Program-made: the position numbers and the translations under genes
In this document: positions 49,740-61,176 of the stretch, piece after piece
Layout: each line of letters starts with the position of its first letter
Numbering within the stretch: the first letter of the stretch is position 1
NCBI RefSeq assembly: GCF_000001735.4
Contig: NC_003071.7
Span: 11,401,151-11,465,150 of the forward strand
Reading direction: 5' to 3'
DNA from: Arabidopsis thaliana
Taxonomy: Eukaryota > Streptophyta > Magnoliopsida > Brassicales > Brassicaceae
Length of the DNA stretch: 64,000 bases
Notes under the pieces: generated by a model
Told to the model about the DNA's origin: nothing
Seen by the model: the letters and a program-made list of their open reading frames with translations, nothing else
The model's database searches: none

Positions 49740-51045
49740 TTAGAAGGTACTATTTGTGTTGTGTTGCCTTTAGATTTGTTGTTTCTAGGAGTATAAATGG
49801 ATGGAGGTGATAAATAGATAGCCAATTGGGGTTATGGGATAACATAACCTACTCATGGAGACTAACAATTCTTTCTCTCTCTTGTTTATGAACTTGAAAC
49901 CAAGTTGTTGAAATCAAGAGAGAGAAAGATAGAGTTGGACTAACAAAACCTAGATTATATATAAAAACATAAACAACCAATGAGGAAGAAGAAGAGGAGG
50001 AGGAGGAACAAGGATTAAGATAATTCTCTTGGCACCTCCACCTTCTTCAGAAAACAAATTTCTTTCTTCTTCCTCCCAAAAGTCTCAATTCTGAAACAAA
50101 ACAAAATTATGCAAACAATCAACTAGTCCTTTCTTATAAAACTCCTTATTTTAGACAAAATTATCTATTTTTTCTAATCTCTAACGCAAAATAGCAAATA
50201 CTTTCATTAGGATAATTAAGACGAGAGGTTCCTACTTATTTACCTTTTTTTGTCAATAATTTCAAAGAGAGAACACTTCGATTTTCATTCCATATATATC
50301 ACAAAATCGTTCTTCAATATTTATCTCTTATTAGCTAATTAATCCATTCTCATTTCTCTAACCTTGAAGACTCGTATAAATTCTTCCGCCTCCAAACATC
50401 TTATACAACATAAAAAAAATGAGAGAAAGGAATAGAGAATCATAAGCTCCTCCAAACATCTTATACAAACACATCGCAGCAGCTTTCACGTTTCATGGTT
50501 AAAAAAGAAAGAAGCACTTACGAAGTGTACGTGATATAAATTCTGAACTTGGGTTTAAAGGGTTGTATCTCATGAAGCCATGAAGGCAATAAAGAGAGTT
50601 AAAACCTTCGTGAAAAGGAATCAATACAAGGTTGGCTTGTGACTTAAGCTAAGAAACTAACACAAGGTGAATGCAAACAGCAAACCAAATTGAATTATAA
50701 GCCTTGGAAAACTAATATTATATTGTTCTAGAGAGAGATCAAGAGAACTTTCGGCTAAACAAATTCGACGAGAAAACAGTAAATGAAGGTTTTAAGACGG
50801 TAAAATTAACTAATTATTTGATTACACTTCAAATCCTACATACTACTTTTACTTGATAACGCAAAGAAAGTTCAACAAAAAACTTCAAGGTTGATTAAGG
50901 AAATATGGAGTCATCAAAGAGAGATGATCATTGGAAAGCAAGTTCCACATTACAGTTAGATAAAGAAAAACACCTACTTCGTTCTTGGACAACAAAAAAA
51001 AGCCTAAAATCCAGAGATCGGTACAACAAATCGATTTCGAAGTTT
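49740..51045. other. Intergenic region between two F-box genes, with a short direct repeat
   Basis: Promoter and leader of the F-box gene above (purine-rich GAAGAAGAAGAGGAGGAGGA near 49984) followed by AT-rich DNA. CCTCCAAACATCTTATACAA occurs at about 50390-50409 and again at about 50449-50468. No gene seen. Confidence 0.5.
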
Positions 51046-52434
51046 CTATTCTAGAACATAACATGATAAGCGCGATATTGATGATGACTTCAAATGACAA
51101 GCATGCTTCAAGATAAAACTCACGAAATCTCTCTCTTCTGGTCTTCTAGTGTATCCAGCAAACTCGAAAACTTCAAGACTATCCAACAAACATTTAGGAA
51201 CAGAGCTCTCATCATTATATATCCAGCTAACATGTTCAAACTCCTCATCAAAGGATGGTTCACCCTGAGATTAAATTTTTGTGAGAAAAGAGATAATTAA
51301 TAAGACTAGTGCCTTTAGATTGCCAATGAAGAAACTTACATCGACAACAATCTTGAGGACTCGTAGTTTAGGAGAATCTTCGAGCAACCGAACAAGTAAT
51401 TTGGACCAGTTATCGCGGTATATATGTAGGTTCAGATGTTCAAGCTGATTGAAGTAAATACCATTATGATACATAGACTGCACACAAAAACATAACCAAA
51501 AAAAATTATGATTCAGTCTCAAGAAAAGAAAAAACAATTTAGCCGTTGTAAGTGATAGTTATAAGAAGTATACCTCGTCTTCAATGTCGAGTAATACGAA
51601 TAACGAAAGGCGTTTAACAGATGTGATTGATTCAAAAAGCCTCTCAACATCTTGCTCAACACTAAGATCTGCTTCTTCCACGTTAGGCATATGCGTAAGC
51701 AAGTACGAGAAATCTTCTCTATAAAGGCCAGGAACTTTTAAATACTTCAAAGCAGGAGTAACTATCACATAACCATCACACGAATAAGCCCCGTCTATCG
51801 GTAAGTTTAGTCTAAGCAAAGACGGAACAATAATCACAAGAGTTTTGACATTGTCATGCATATCTCGATGAATAGTCAAATCTTCAAGAACAGGACAATA
51901 CGATAGAAGTAGTCGAAGAGATTCTTCGTTAGAGTATGCCACAGAATCAAGCTCCAAAGTTTTCAAACAAGGAAGAGAAACCGTTCGAGGAACATCAACA
52001 ATAATGGAATGGCCTATAAGTTTCAAAGTGACGAGCGATGTGCAAGTATACAAGCTGTTTGGTAAATCTAATAACACAACAGGTTTGTCAAGCCAAGACA
52101 AATCACAATAGTTGATAATCAGCTCACGCACGCGGCGAGAGATAGTAGTAACAACCCAATGCTTAATATCCTCAGGTTTAAATGATGAACTAAAACATTG
52201 GAGATGAAAGCTTTCTATAACCTGAGGTTTAAGTAATCGCAGATTCTTGGTGATAAAATCCTGAATAGGAAGATCTGATTCGTAGTGATTCATCACGAAC
52301 GTGAGTTTAGGTACCCACAACCAAAGGAACTCCCATCGTTTAGACAAAATGCTAGTTGATACAACTTCTTTTGTCGGAAGACAGTGTAATATCTCCACTA
52401 GTAGTTCATCAGGTAACCCACTGATTCTGTCCAT
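51046..52434 (-). CDS. F-box/LRR/FBD protein, 3 exons, 405 aa
   Basis: Member of the large plant F-box/FBD family, presumed SCF substrate receptor with unknown target (remembered as AT2G26860). Exons (minus) are 51574-52434, 51340-51477 and 51046-51264, giving 405 residues. The N-terminal F-box is classical: [20 protein letters not shown], then [17 protein letters not shown]. Leucine-rich repeats follow, for example [25 protein letters not shown] and CPVLEDLTI. The C-terminus carries the FBD signature ([17 protein letters not shown], then [17 protein letters not shown]). No frame breaks or missing parts were seen; these families evolve quickly and many members are pseudogenes, but this one looks intact. 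Confidence 0.93.
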
Positions 52435-52806
52435 ATCTTTAACAAAAACCCAATTGTTGTAAACTGAACTTCGATTTTATCATTTAATTTTGTCAGACCC
52501 TGAAATAAAACATTAACAAACAAGTAAACAGAGAAGAACTAATAAGGATTTGTCTGAAAGCGAAAGAAACCAAAACAGAGTAACGAGCCAAAATAAAAAA
52601 CCTAGAAAAAAGCTGGAATGTTGAAAACTGAAAAACCCTAGAAAAATACCTGAGAAGTTTCTTTCAGTGGAGGCTGGATTTTCGCTCTGGTAATCGGAAG
52701 CTACTAGAGAAGTTTTGCCAATGACTAGAGTGTATTTGATGTGGATACTCTTTTATGGGCCTCCAGTAGCCAATTATTAGGCCTTTGATAGATTTTTAGC
52801 CCAATC
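52435..52806 (-). promoter_or_regulatory. FBD gene leader (probable UTR intron) and promoter
   Basis: On the minus strand CTCAG|GTATTT near 52650 is a plausible leader-intron donor. Upstream, TGGGCC (52756-52761), AGGCCT (52779-52784) and AGCCCA (52798-52803) are site II-like words within about 50 bases. This is inferred from motifs only. Confidence 0.4.
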
Positions 52807-52825
52807 ACGTTTTGTTTTTCTTGTA

Positions 52826-52828
<3 letters not shown>

Positions 52829-52881
<53 letters not shown>
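52829..52881. repeat. (AT)26 microsatellite
   Basis: An uninterrupted AT dinucleotide tract of about 26 units, directly beyond the presumed FBD promoter. Probably variable between accessions. Confidence 0.95.
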
Positions 52882-52884
<3 letters not shown>

Positions 52885-54462
52885 TGACAATTTTTTTGCA
52901 AATATTTTATTTGTCTCAATGATCGAAGGATTGAAGAATGTAAGTTTTTCATGTACCTAAAGAGTGAGGATCTTCTCAAGGAGATGGAGACTCTTTTTTA
53001 AACCTTTCTTTCTCATCTCTAAAGTGATGATTGCCTTTACTATTGCAAATTTTTAGCCTTACCCTTTCACTTGACCTTGTATCAAATGTTAACGGAGTAA
53101 AGGTGGATATGGAAGAAGGGTTTGTCTTCTGAGGCTTGTTTTTTAAAGGTTTTGGGAGGCTTTTCCTTGGTTATTTGCATATTTTTCTTTCCAATGCTTT
53201 TGGCATTCATTTTGATATTTCTTTCCTCCACTTATTAGTGGAAACTTATTTTCCTGCAAAATAATTTGCTTGTTCGTTTTTGAACAAGATTGACATAAAG
53301 GTGATGAGAAAAAAAAATGGAGTAGAGAAAAAAAGAAGAAAAAGTTGATATCGATAGAAGAAAAAATGTGAATGGCTACAACGGATCAAACAGTGTGGGA
53401 TAAGCGAATTGACTAGTGTAATATGGTTCAATTGTAGTTCGTTGGAGAAAAATTTATCATATGAAAACGTATGTTTAATGTGTAACAAACGGTACATGAG
53501 AATGTTTGAATGGTAATTATCATAAATATAGTTTGGTATAATCAAATCCAATATTAACTAATTTTTAAAAATGTTTAGAGTGATCAAACCAATTGTTATT
53601 GAATGAAAATGTGTAAATTAATTTGTATATATTGTTTCAGATTTACTTTGGAATAAAAGAATAAAATTCAAAATTGTTTCAGATTTACTTTGGAATAAAA
53701 GAATAAAAATCAAAAGTTCTGCATCTAACCACATATTTTTAATCACATTTTGAACCGCACCAGCAGGTTCTATCTAAATTAATTTCTAAACCTAAACTAC
53801 ACTTTCATATACAATATGTGTGATTGGTGAATAAAATTACTTGATCCGCCTTTAATCAGGCCCGATCATGTGCATGTGCTGAGAGTGCCAAAGCAAAGCG
53901 TCCATCAGACCTTTTGGGTTTTTTCTTTAGTAAAAAAAAACCCAAATATTTTATTTTCAAAAAAATTATGTTGCAATATTGGGTCTAATTAAGTTATGGG
54001 TCCGCTAGAAATTTGAGCTCGGTCTGTCTTTGTTGCGAAAGCTATATGCATCATCGAAAACCAAATGGTCTAATTCTTGCTAGAGAACAAATGCAGCAAA
54101 TACGTGCTTCCCATTCATTTCCAAATGGCATATGTATTTTTTAAGCCAAAACACATGTTCTGCACTTTTGCCTTTGTTTTTCTAGCATTATGCAACGGAT
54201 TTTTACTGATTAAACACTTTCATAATTGCATGAAAAATAATTTTCCAATCGAAGTAAAAATAATAATATTACCAAGATTCAACCAGTTTCATTCACACTT
54301 CTACTATATATGCTATTTGTTTGTACTTTAAAAAAAGAAATCACTAATTTGAGCATGGAGAGATAAACATGTAATTTATCATCTTATTATTAATCAGTTG
54401 CATAGAAATATTAAAATGTATTGACCTCTCCATCTATAAATCACCATATATATTATATTTAA
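52882..54462. other. Intergenic region with a 42-bp tandem duplication
   Basis: AT-rich DNA without a recognisable gene. A 42-base unit beginning ATTGTTTCAGATTTACTTTG occurs twice head-to-tail at 53631-53672 and 53673-53714 with one substitution. Open frames at 53246-53551 and 54077-54331 have no family features. Confidence 0.6.
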
Positions 54463-54699
54463 CTAAAACAAATGATATTTTTGCTCTTCTAACTCCATGA
54501 TGGGATTCCTGGCTCTCACTGCAACTGGTGGAGATTCGTAGCATTTTTTACGACAAGCCGCACATTCAGATGCTGGTGATGAGCGTTTACAGTGCTCTCG
54601 ACAAATCTTACTGCATTCTATCTCTGATTTTGCGTCGCCTTCTATCACTATTACCGCTAGTATCATAATTATAAACGTCATGCTAATTACTTTTGCCAT
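54463..54699 (-). CDS. Small secreted cysteine-rich peptide, 78 aa
   Basis: Not assigned to a named family. A single frame from ATG 54699 gives 78 residues: a hydrophobic signal peptide (about 1-23, FIIMILAVIVIEGDA) and a mature part with six cysteines at 29, 33, 37, 46, 49 and 53, spaced C-x3-C-x3-C-x8-C-x2-C-x3-C. The two cysteine clusters suggest two short helices joined by disulfides, as in helical-hairpin or thionin-like plant peptides. It lacks the C-x-C and glycine pattern of plant defensins. A charged tail without cysteines follows (MELEEQKYHLF at the end). Such peptides act in defence or reproductive signalling outside the cell. A TATA-like tract is not obvious, and no intron is needed. 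Confidence 0.75.
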   Translation of the reverse strand: MAKVISMTFIIMILAVIVIEGDAKSEIECSKICREHCKRSSPASECAACRKKCYESPPVAVRARNPIMELEEQKYHLF

Positions 54700-55586
54700 T
54701 TTTCTACTTTAAATGTTTCTTCTTTATGTCTATGAATGAATTCTTATGAAAACCTCAGTATTTATAATTTTCAGACCATGATGACTACATTGTTTTTCAA
54801 TTAATATTAGTCAAAGTTTTGTTAACTTCCATATTTGGTCTCAATTTGTAAGGTGTTTTTTTTTATATATGTCATACTTTATGTTCAAATATTTTTTAGA
54901 TTTTGATATGTTTGAATTCTCCATATGGACCTATTTTATATTCTTTTTTTTTTTTACCAATTCGAGCATGGAAATGAAAACTTACGGTTATTATAGTTGA
55001 CTGCATTAAAAAGGAAGGAAAATTGCACTCTATAGCCATAGAACAATGAATAATTAGTAGAATAATCATTAGATTCAAAATCAAAGAGTTTTTTTTTCCT
55101 TCATTACATAAGTGGTACGGAAATTCAAGTTACAGATAAAAAGTTTCAGAATACAATGGAGAGTATGTTTAGAGTTTCCTATCAGATGGCGAGAAGTCAA
55201 GTTCATAGATGTAGAAAGACAATATGGAACATAAACATCACAATTTCTTGAAAGCTAAGATGAGATAACTTTCAACAAGATTAAAAAAGATTGGAAGACA
55301 CGGTTATATTTCTCCTCTGTAGCCACCAAAACCAAAATCGTATATTCTAGAACTAGATATGGCCACATTCTTGTGGTGCTCCAGTGATGAAAGAGTCTCG
55401 AATACGATGTTCGAGATCACTACGACACTACAATAAGTACAGTCCTTGACACCACTTGCATTTAGCAATGGTCTCTACTTTTTATATTGGATCATTCATG
55501 GGTAACAGACAGGGGTAGAGGCAATATGTAAGGTTTGTTAATTTTGGAAATTTGACCTCCATCAAAAAATATTATTGGACCTCATC

Positions 55587-55626
<40 letters not shown>

Positions 55627-55966
55627 ATAAAATAATAGGCCCATTATAGGTTAAACCTAATTATTATTTTTAAAATAGGCCACTTAAAATTTACGTAATT
55701 TTTCAATCCTACTAAAAAACTCCTATCTTACAACCACTGTCTTTATTAGAGAAACAATACCCTTTTTTTTTTTTTCGTGCACCCAGTTTTAAGAAAAGTG
55801 TTACTTTGCCACATAACTTATAAAACAATCCTTCTATTTTATTTATATCTATTTAGCAAATTAACAATCCATTTATTTATAAGTTATCGAGCATTTGACT
55901 TATAAGTAAATGGCCAAAGAGAGATATGTGATACAAGTTAAAAGGAAGATTAATGGGAAGTGAAGC
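54700..55966. other. Intergenic region with microsatellite and possible gene remnant
   Basis: Mostly AT-rich, with a (TA)n tract at 55589-55621. The part 55130-55500 is less AT-rich, and its minus strand contains short coding-like pieces (CKWCQG near 55460; SSSRIYDFGFGGYRGE near 55330-55370) in different frames. These may be remnants of a gene, but I cannot assign it. The presumed NPC2 3' UTR is at the right end. Confidence 0.35.
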
Positions 55967-58205
55967 TTAAGGTCTTCTTCCGGTGAGGGAAGTTTTCATA
56001 TGGACAAGCTCTTCTTTATTCGCTCCCATGGAAAGAGCCATACGACCAGCCTCTAAGAATCGTTTCATAGCATCTTCCATGTACCTCTTCCCTTCAATCA
56101 CTGTCATTCCTTTGCTTATTTCTTTAGGAAATGTTGTGAGCATATTATCACCTTTTAGAACCGCAGCTAGTTGTACAAGCTCTTGCTGAAACTCAGTCAA
56201 AAGAGCTTTCTCATTTGCCTCTCCCATTCTTATCTTAACCGGTTCAGGTAGTGTCTCGGGGCAATCAGTTCGAGGCTCCTTTCGGATTTGTAAGATGTTC
56301 TCAAAAGTGCCAGCCCATTCATCTCTCTTTGTGAGGAAAGGCGATGATAGATTGAATAGTTTCTTCACAGTCGCGGGGATTGAAGAGTGCTCGTACTCTG
56401 ACGATGGAAATGGAGACCCGTTTGGTCCATGTACGACCGTTCCTTTCTCTATCCATGGGGACACTGCTATTGTTGGTACACGAATACCTAACCTGTTAAA
56501 CTGAAATAGGAATGGATCCGGTCCAACTATACCATCCGGACTAGGAACATTGCGAACCGGTGTGGGCACGTGATCGAAATACCCACCATGCTCGTCGTAA
56601 GTGATAATCAATAAAGTTTCGTTCCATTGTGGGCTCGCCCTTAGGGTCTCGTACACTTCCTTTATAAACTTCTGAAATGTGTAATAACATAACATGCAAG
56701 TTTTAAGTAAAACTTTATGTAATAATATGTTTCAAAGTAACTATAAACTAAATAAAAAACAAACCTGTCCTTGGTAGACATCATGTGATGGATGATCATC
56801 AGAAGCCGGTTCCAAGAGGGTGTCCATGTAACGTTGCTCAATGACAGTGTAGGCAGGGAGCTTGCCTTGCTTTGCATGATCCTTAAAAGAGTTCCCATAG
56901 CTATGGAACTTAAAAACGTATTTGAGTTTCCTTAGGCTTTGATAAAACAATACTGCCGGAATATTCTGGTAGTATATACCGAAAGAGAATTCTTCGTCGT
57001 CAAGATTGTCGAAAATGGTTCTTTGAGGATAACCCTTTGCAAGGGAGATAGGGTTGTTGCTGGTGGCTCCCGCTGACGTCCCTGAGTGTACAAACATTCT
57101 GTTTGGCTGTGTCGATGATGGAACCGATGCAAACCATCTGTTATTTATATATAAAAAATATCAGATTTATTTCATTTTAATATCAAATTAGTGTACTAAT
57201 GAATTTAATATGTACTAACGGTAGTTCGCCCCCCAATAAAAAAAATACATGAACCAACGTTCGTTCTTCAAAAAAAAAACATGAGCGAACGGTCAAACTC
57301 CAGTACACACTACCACAAAGAGAGCGCCAGTAAGACTATATTATTAGTACTTAACAAAAACCAAAAAAAAATTATATACGTAATAATAATAATACTTCCA
57401 TAAACCATTTAACAAAATAATAGATATCGATAAATCTTCCATATAGAGAGGAAAAAATATAAGATATTAAAAAATGGAGAAATATCGACGGGAAAAAAAG
57501 TGTAAAGGAGAATATAACTGAAGTGGAACATATTTAAATCAATAGTTTTAGTAATATATTTTAACGAAAAATATTACGTAACATACTAATTTAGTGTTGT
57601 TGTAAGATGAGCATTTGCACCCAAAAAAAAAAAAAAAACTGTTTAAAGATGAGCCAACAAGACGACAAAGGAAACGACAACAAGATTATATGACGTAATA
57701 CTAATTCCAAAAAGACAGTGAAAGTATATTATTATTACCTATCGAAAACAGCGAACTCGGAGACAAGAGACTTGTAGACAGGAACCTTATCAGGTTCAAA
57801 TCCATTCATAACACTTGCCGACATGTTACCACTAGGGTCCTCGGAATATGCTTGTTGAACAAACCCGTTCATCGGTGGAGGATCCATTGATGTATCATTT
57901 GACCCGAATACTTGCTCTCTTATCGCTTGAAACGAATGACCAGGGTCCGGATCTACGTAATGCGAACCTGACCCGAATTTTATTTTTCTAGAGGAAGGGT
58001 CCGACACCGAGACCGGGTTTGACTCCGACCCGTCCACACCGTTGATCTCCGGGTTTAGTTTCTTCATCCATCCAAGCATGTGATCGAAAGATCTATTTTC
58101 CATCACCACAACTACGATGGTTTTGATCGGACTTGTTGCATGAACATGGTTGTATAAAATCGTGACGGATAGTAGTTGAATCAAAGCAAATGCTTTAATA
58201 GACAT
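55967..58205 (-). CDS. NPC2: Non-specific phospholipase C2 (NPC2), 3 exons, 514 aa
   Basis: Hydrolyses phosphatidylcholine and related lipids to diacylglycerol and a phospho-headgroup; related to bacterial phosphatidylcholine PLC and acid phosphatases, and acts in membrane lipid turnover. Exons (minus) are 57739-58205, 56765-57137 and 55967-56671, joining in phase to 514 residues, the expected NPC2 length. A signal peptide covers about residues 1-23 ([16 protein letters not shown]). Phosphoesterase motifs are intact: ENRSFDH at 36-42 with metal-binding Glu/Asn, [10 protein letters not shown] from 306, and [15 protein letters not shown]. The C-terminal about 100 residues form the plant-specific tail. 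The secretory signal fits reported ER/Golgi location. No defects were seen. Confidence 0.96.
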
Positions 58206-59068
58206 TTTGTTTTGGGGGAATGGTAGATTTTGATGGTGGAGATGATAAATGAGTGGATAACTTTATAGGCTTCTTTTTCTATTATTTGTTTTTTTCTTAT
58301 ATGTTTGTATTTTTCTAGGTGTGCATGTTCTTTTTTTTTTGGTCAAAGGTGTGCATGTTCTAAATCTCTCTCCAAGCATGTGTATATATTATAAAAAAAG
58401 ATTGACACAAGTAAATGGAAACGAATTTTAAACAATTTTTTATTCCCCAAAGAAACAATTCAAAAGGAACAAAATTAAAAAGACAATCTCACATTTTTTA
58501 TGTATTAGCTAAAAGAAAATTCTAAAGCAGATGGTGTAAATTAGGCCTCCATATATTCAAAAATTCATAAATATTGATTACCAAATACATAGATAGCATA
58601 TAATAATGATAAGTAATTACAAGCCCTTTAACAAGCAAATAATATACTACTGATAAATTGACAAGTGAAAATTGTATTAATAAATGACTGTGGTAAAAAA
58701 GATGTCAAACATATCTTTGGGTTATATATGAAGGTAAAAAAGATTAGCACAAATACATGGAAATGTCTTTTAAACTTTTTCTTACTACTGAAAGCAAAGC
58801 ACTTAGCTTCAATATTAATCACAACAAAGAAAGATATATTAAACTCTTAACAAGCAAATTAAAACTTATCTAGAAATTTACTGAAAAGCAACGAAGAAAA
58901 TAAATATTTTAAAAATAACAAAAGGAGTAAATTCCTTTTCCATCTAAAAATGTTTACATAAATCAAAAGGGTATTGGCTTGGTTGATTCATAGCCACTAT
59001 TGGATTCTTATTCATGTTTTGATGTTGTAATGGTTGAGAGGTAGATCCAACCGAACCCTGGAAAGTCA
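58206..59068. other. Intergenic region between NPC2 and the MADS gene
   Basis: NPC2 promoter and leader at the left end. A 14-base word, AGGTGTGCATGTTC, is repeated at about 58318 and 58349. The rest is AT-rich with no gene seen. Confidence 0.5.
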
Positions 59069-59871
59069 TCACTTCGGGGAAACTGACATCATCTCGAAAT
59101 TAGGGTTCCCATTGCTACTACTTCCTTGGTATGGATTGTAGCCTCTACGGTTTGAAGTTTCATACCCAATTTGCTGGTATGTTACAGGTTTAGGCGGTTC
59201 AGGTGTTGGAAACCATTGATCTATTAAGTAATAACTTTTATTCTCCCTTAAACTATCAATGTTAATTATTCTTGTTGCTTCATTTGTGTTCCTAGCTCTC
59301 TCAACGTCTAGATCACCCCCTAAAAAAGCGTCCTTAGTGGTGCTCTTAAACTGTTCGACTTGCACCTCGAATGGAAGCACCGGTGGATCACGAAGAGGAG
59401 AATGCTGCATGAAATCAAACTTCTTCCTAAAAGACATGATAGTTTCCCTTGAGTAAGATAGTAATGTATAGATCTCACTTAAGTTAAGATCATGGATTCT
59501 ACGACCGCGTTGTAGTTGCATCATCAACTCATTACTGACATACTCTTTATTCTTCTTACAACTCTTTATCAACTTTTCATTAACCTTATTTGTCTTCTCA
59601 TTTAGAAATAATTCAATATCCATCTCTTTCTTAATATGCTCATACCTCGGTAAAGCAAAGAAATCATCTAGAAGGCCACGAGCCTCTCAACTGATGGCCA
59701 GACCATTAGCTCAGCTTCATTAGGACTGAAAACGATTGTACAAGCCTTTATATCACACAATATGGATAGCTCCCTCACTTTTTTAACTAACCCTACCCTC
59801 CTTTTCCTTAAACTTATTGCTCTTGTGTTGTCATTCTCTATCCATGCAAGTTTCACCTTCTTTCTTGTCAT
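59069..59871 (-). pseudogene. AGL41: Type I (M-gamma) MADS-box gene, AGL41-like, with a reading-frame break
   Basis: Encodes an M-gamma MADS transcription factor of the kind active in the female gametophyte and endosperm (family knowledge). ATG 59871 begins a clear MADS domain of about 60 residues (MTRKKVKLAW, KKRRVGLVKKVRELSILCDI differing slightly, then ACTIVFSPNEAELMVWPSVE). After WPSVE the frame runs to an early stop at 59668. The expected continuation EARGLLDDFFALPRYEHIKK is present one frame over, beginning near 59687, and stays open to the stop at 59069 (ending NPNFEMMSVSPK). The sequence at the junction looks like loss of one base in GTTGA-GAGGCT. No obvious intron fixes it. It may be a pseudogene, a truncated MADS protein, or an annotation needing a tiny intron. 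The symbol is from recalled gene order. Confidence 0.75.
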
Positions 59872-61176
59872 CTTTTTGATTTTAATCTCTCTCTTTTAAA
59901 ATTAAAATTGTTGCTGGGTATGTCATACGTGATGAAAGAACAATGCTGGAAAATGGAAATCATTTATATAGAGTTGAAATAAATGGATAAGATTTTGGGC
60001 ACCAATTCTAGTCAAAAGAAAGAGACAATATGAATCATTCTTAAAGATGTAAATTAATTACTATTTCTTAAAAGGTGTAGACTGTTTCTTGGAGGTGCTT
60101 AAGATAAACCGAATCTTTTCTATCTAAACCAAATTGAAAATATATATCCAAACCAAAATGAAATGAAAAAATTGTTTCTAGTGGAAGCCCCATTAGACCA
60201 ATGATTGATGTAGGGTTAATTCATGCTTCTATTCAAGGCATGCGGTTTGAGTTCTAGACATTGCAATTTATTAACAAAATTGTAGATTAATGAAAGCAAG
60301 TGTACAAAAGATCTCTAACGATGTACAATTGAGCCGTTCACCGTGATTCTATGCAGAAAGGAAAGTGTAGTCATGTCATGGATGAGCAATTCTAAAAAAC
60401 ATATCTAAAAACAAGTTGGGAACATAGTACATAAAATCATTTGCAGCATCAAACGGTTCCAAAATAGTCGATGGAGCTGGCATTGAGCTATTACAAGTAG
60501 ACGATTAGGTGTTCCGTTTGTGGAAAACAACATGTTTTAAGGTTATAACTTCTAAGTAAATGATTTTCAGATTAGTCATTTACCCATCTCAATATCGATG
60601 GGATTTGCATGAAAGTTTATGTAGGAAGGAAGAAGAAAGGAGCTTCAAGCTGAGCTGGCAACTGACGAGAAACTGTTCAAGTGGATAAGATAATACAGTT
60701 AGTCTGTTAATAGAGAAAAGATTTTAGTACATCGAGTGCATAAATACAACTACACTTGTAGAAGTCATTCTTTCTGTTTGGTATATTGTTAAAAAAGATT
60801 ACGTATTCTTTCTTAATTAGTTGGAATAAGATTCGGATTTTACGTTATTACCAACGGAGTGAGTTGTTCAAATAAGTAATTCAGCTGAAGAAGTTACGGA
60901 GTGAGCAGATTATTTTAGATAATGGAGAAAATTGACTTAATAAGCAACAAGTTTAATCCCAAAATATAAAGGGACAAGTTGTTTGGATATCGTCTACGAC
61001 CCAACAACTACAAATCCTGTCATCAGACCGTAGTTTTCATTGTTGGTCCAAGGAAACCACAAATATTTTCTACTTTCTCATCAAACATTTACAAACGACA
61101 GTATTTCTCTATAGAAAGAAAAAAAAAAGCACGGTAATGATTGGACTTTACAAAAGGATATACAAGGAAGAAATGG
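59872..61176. other. Intergenic region between AGL41-like gene and GRV2
   Basis: Contains the presumed MADS promoter (59880-60200) and the GRV2 3' UTR at the right end (below 61177). The middle is AT-rich, with no frame, RNA gene or repeat that I recognise. Confidence 0.45.
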
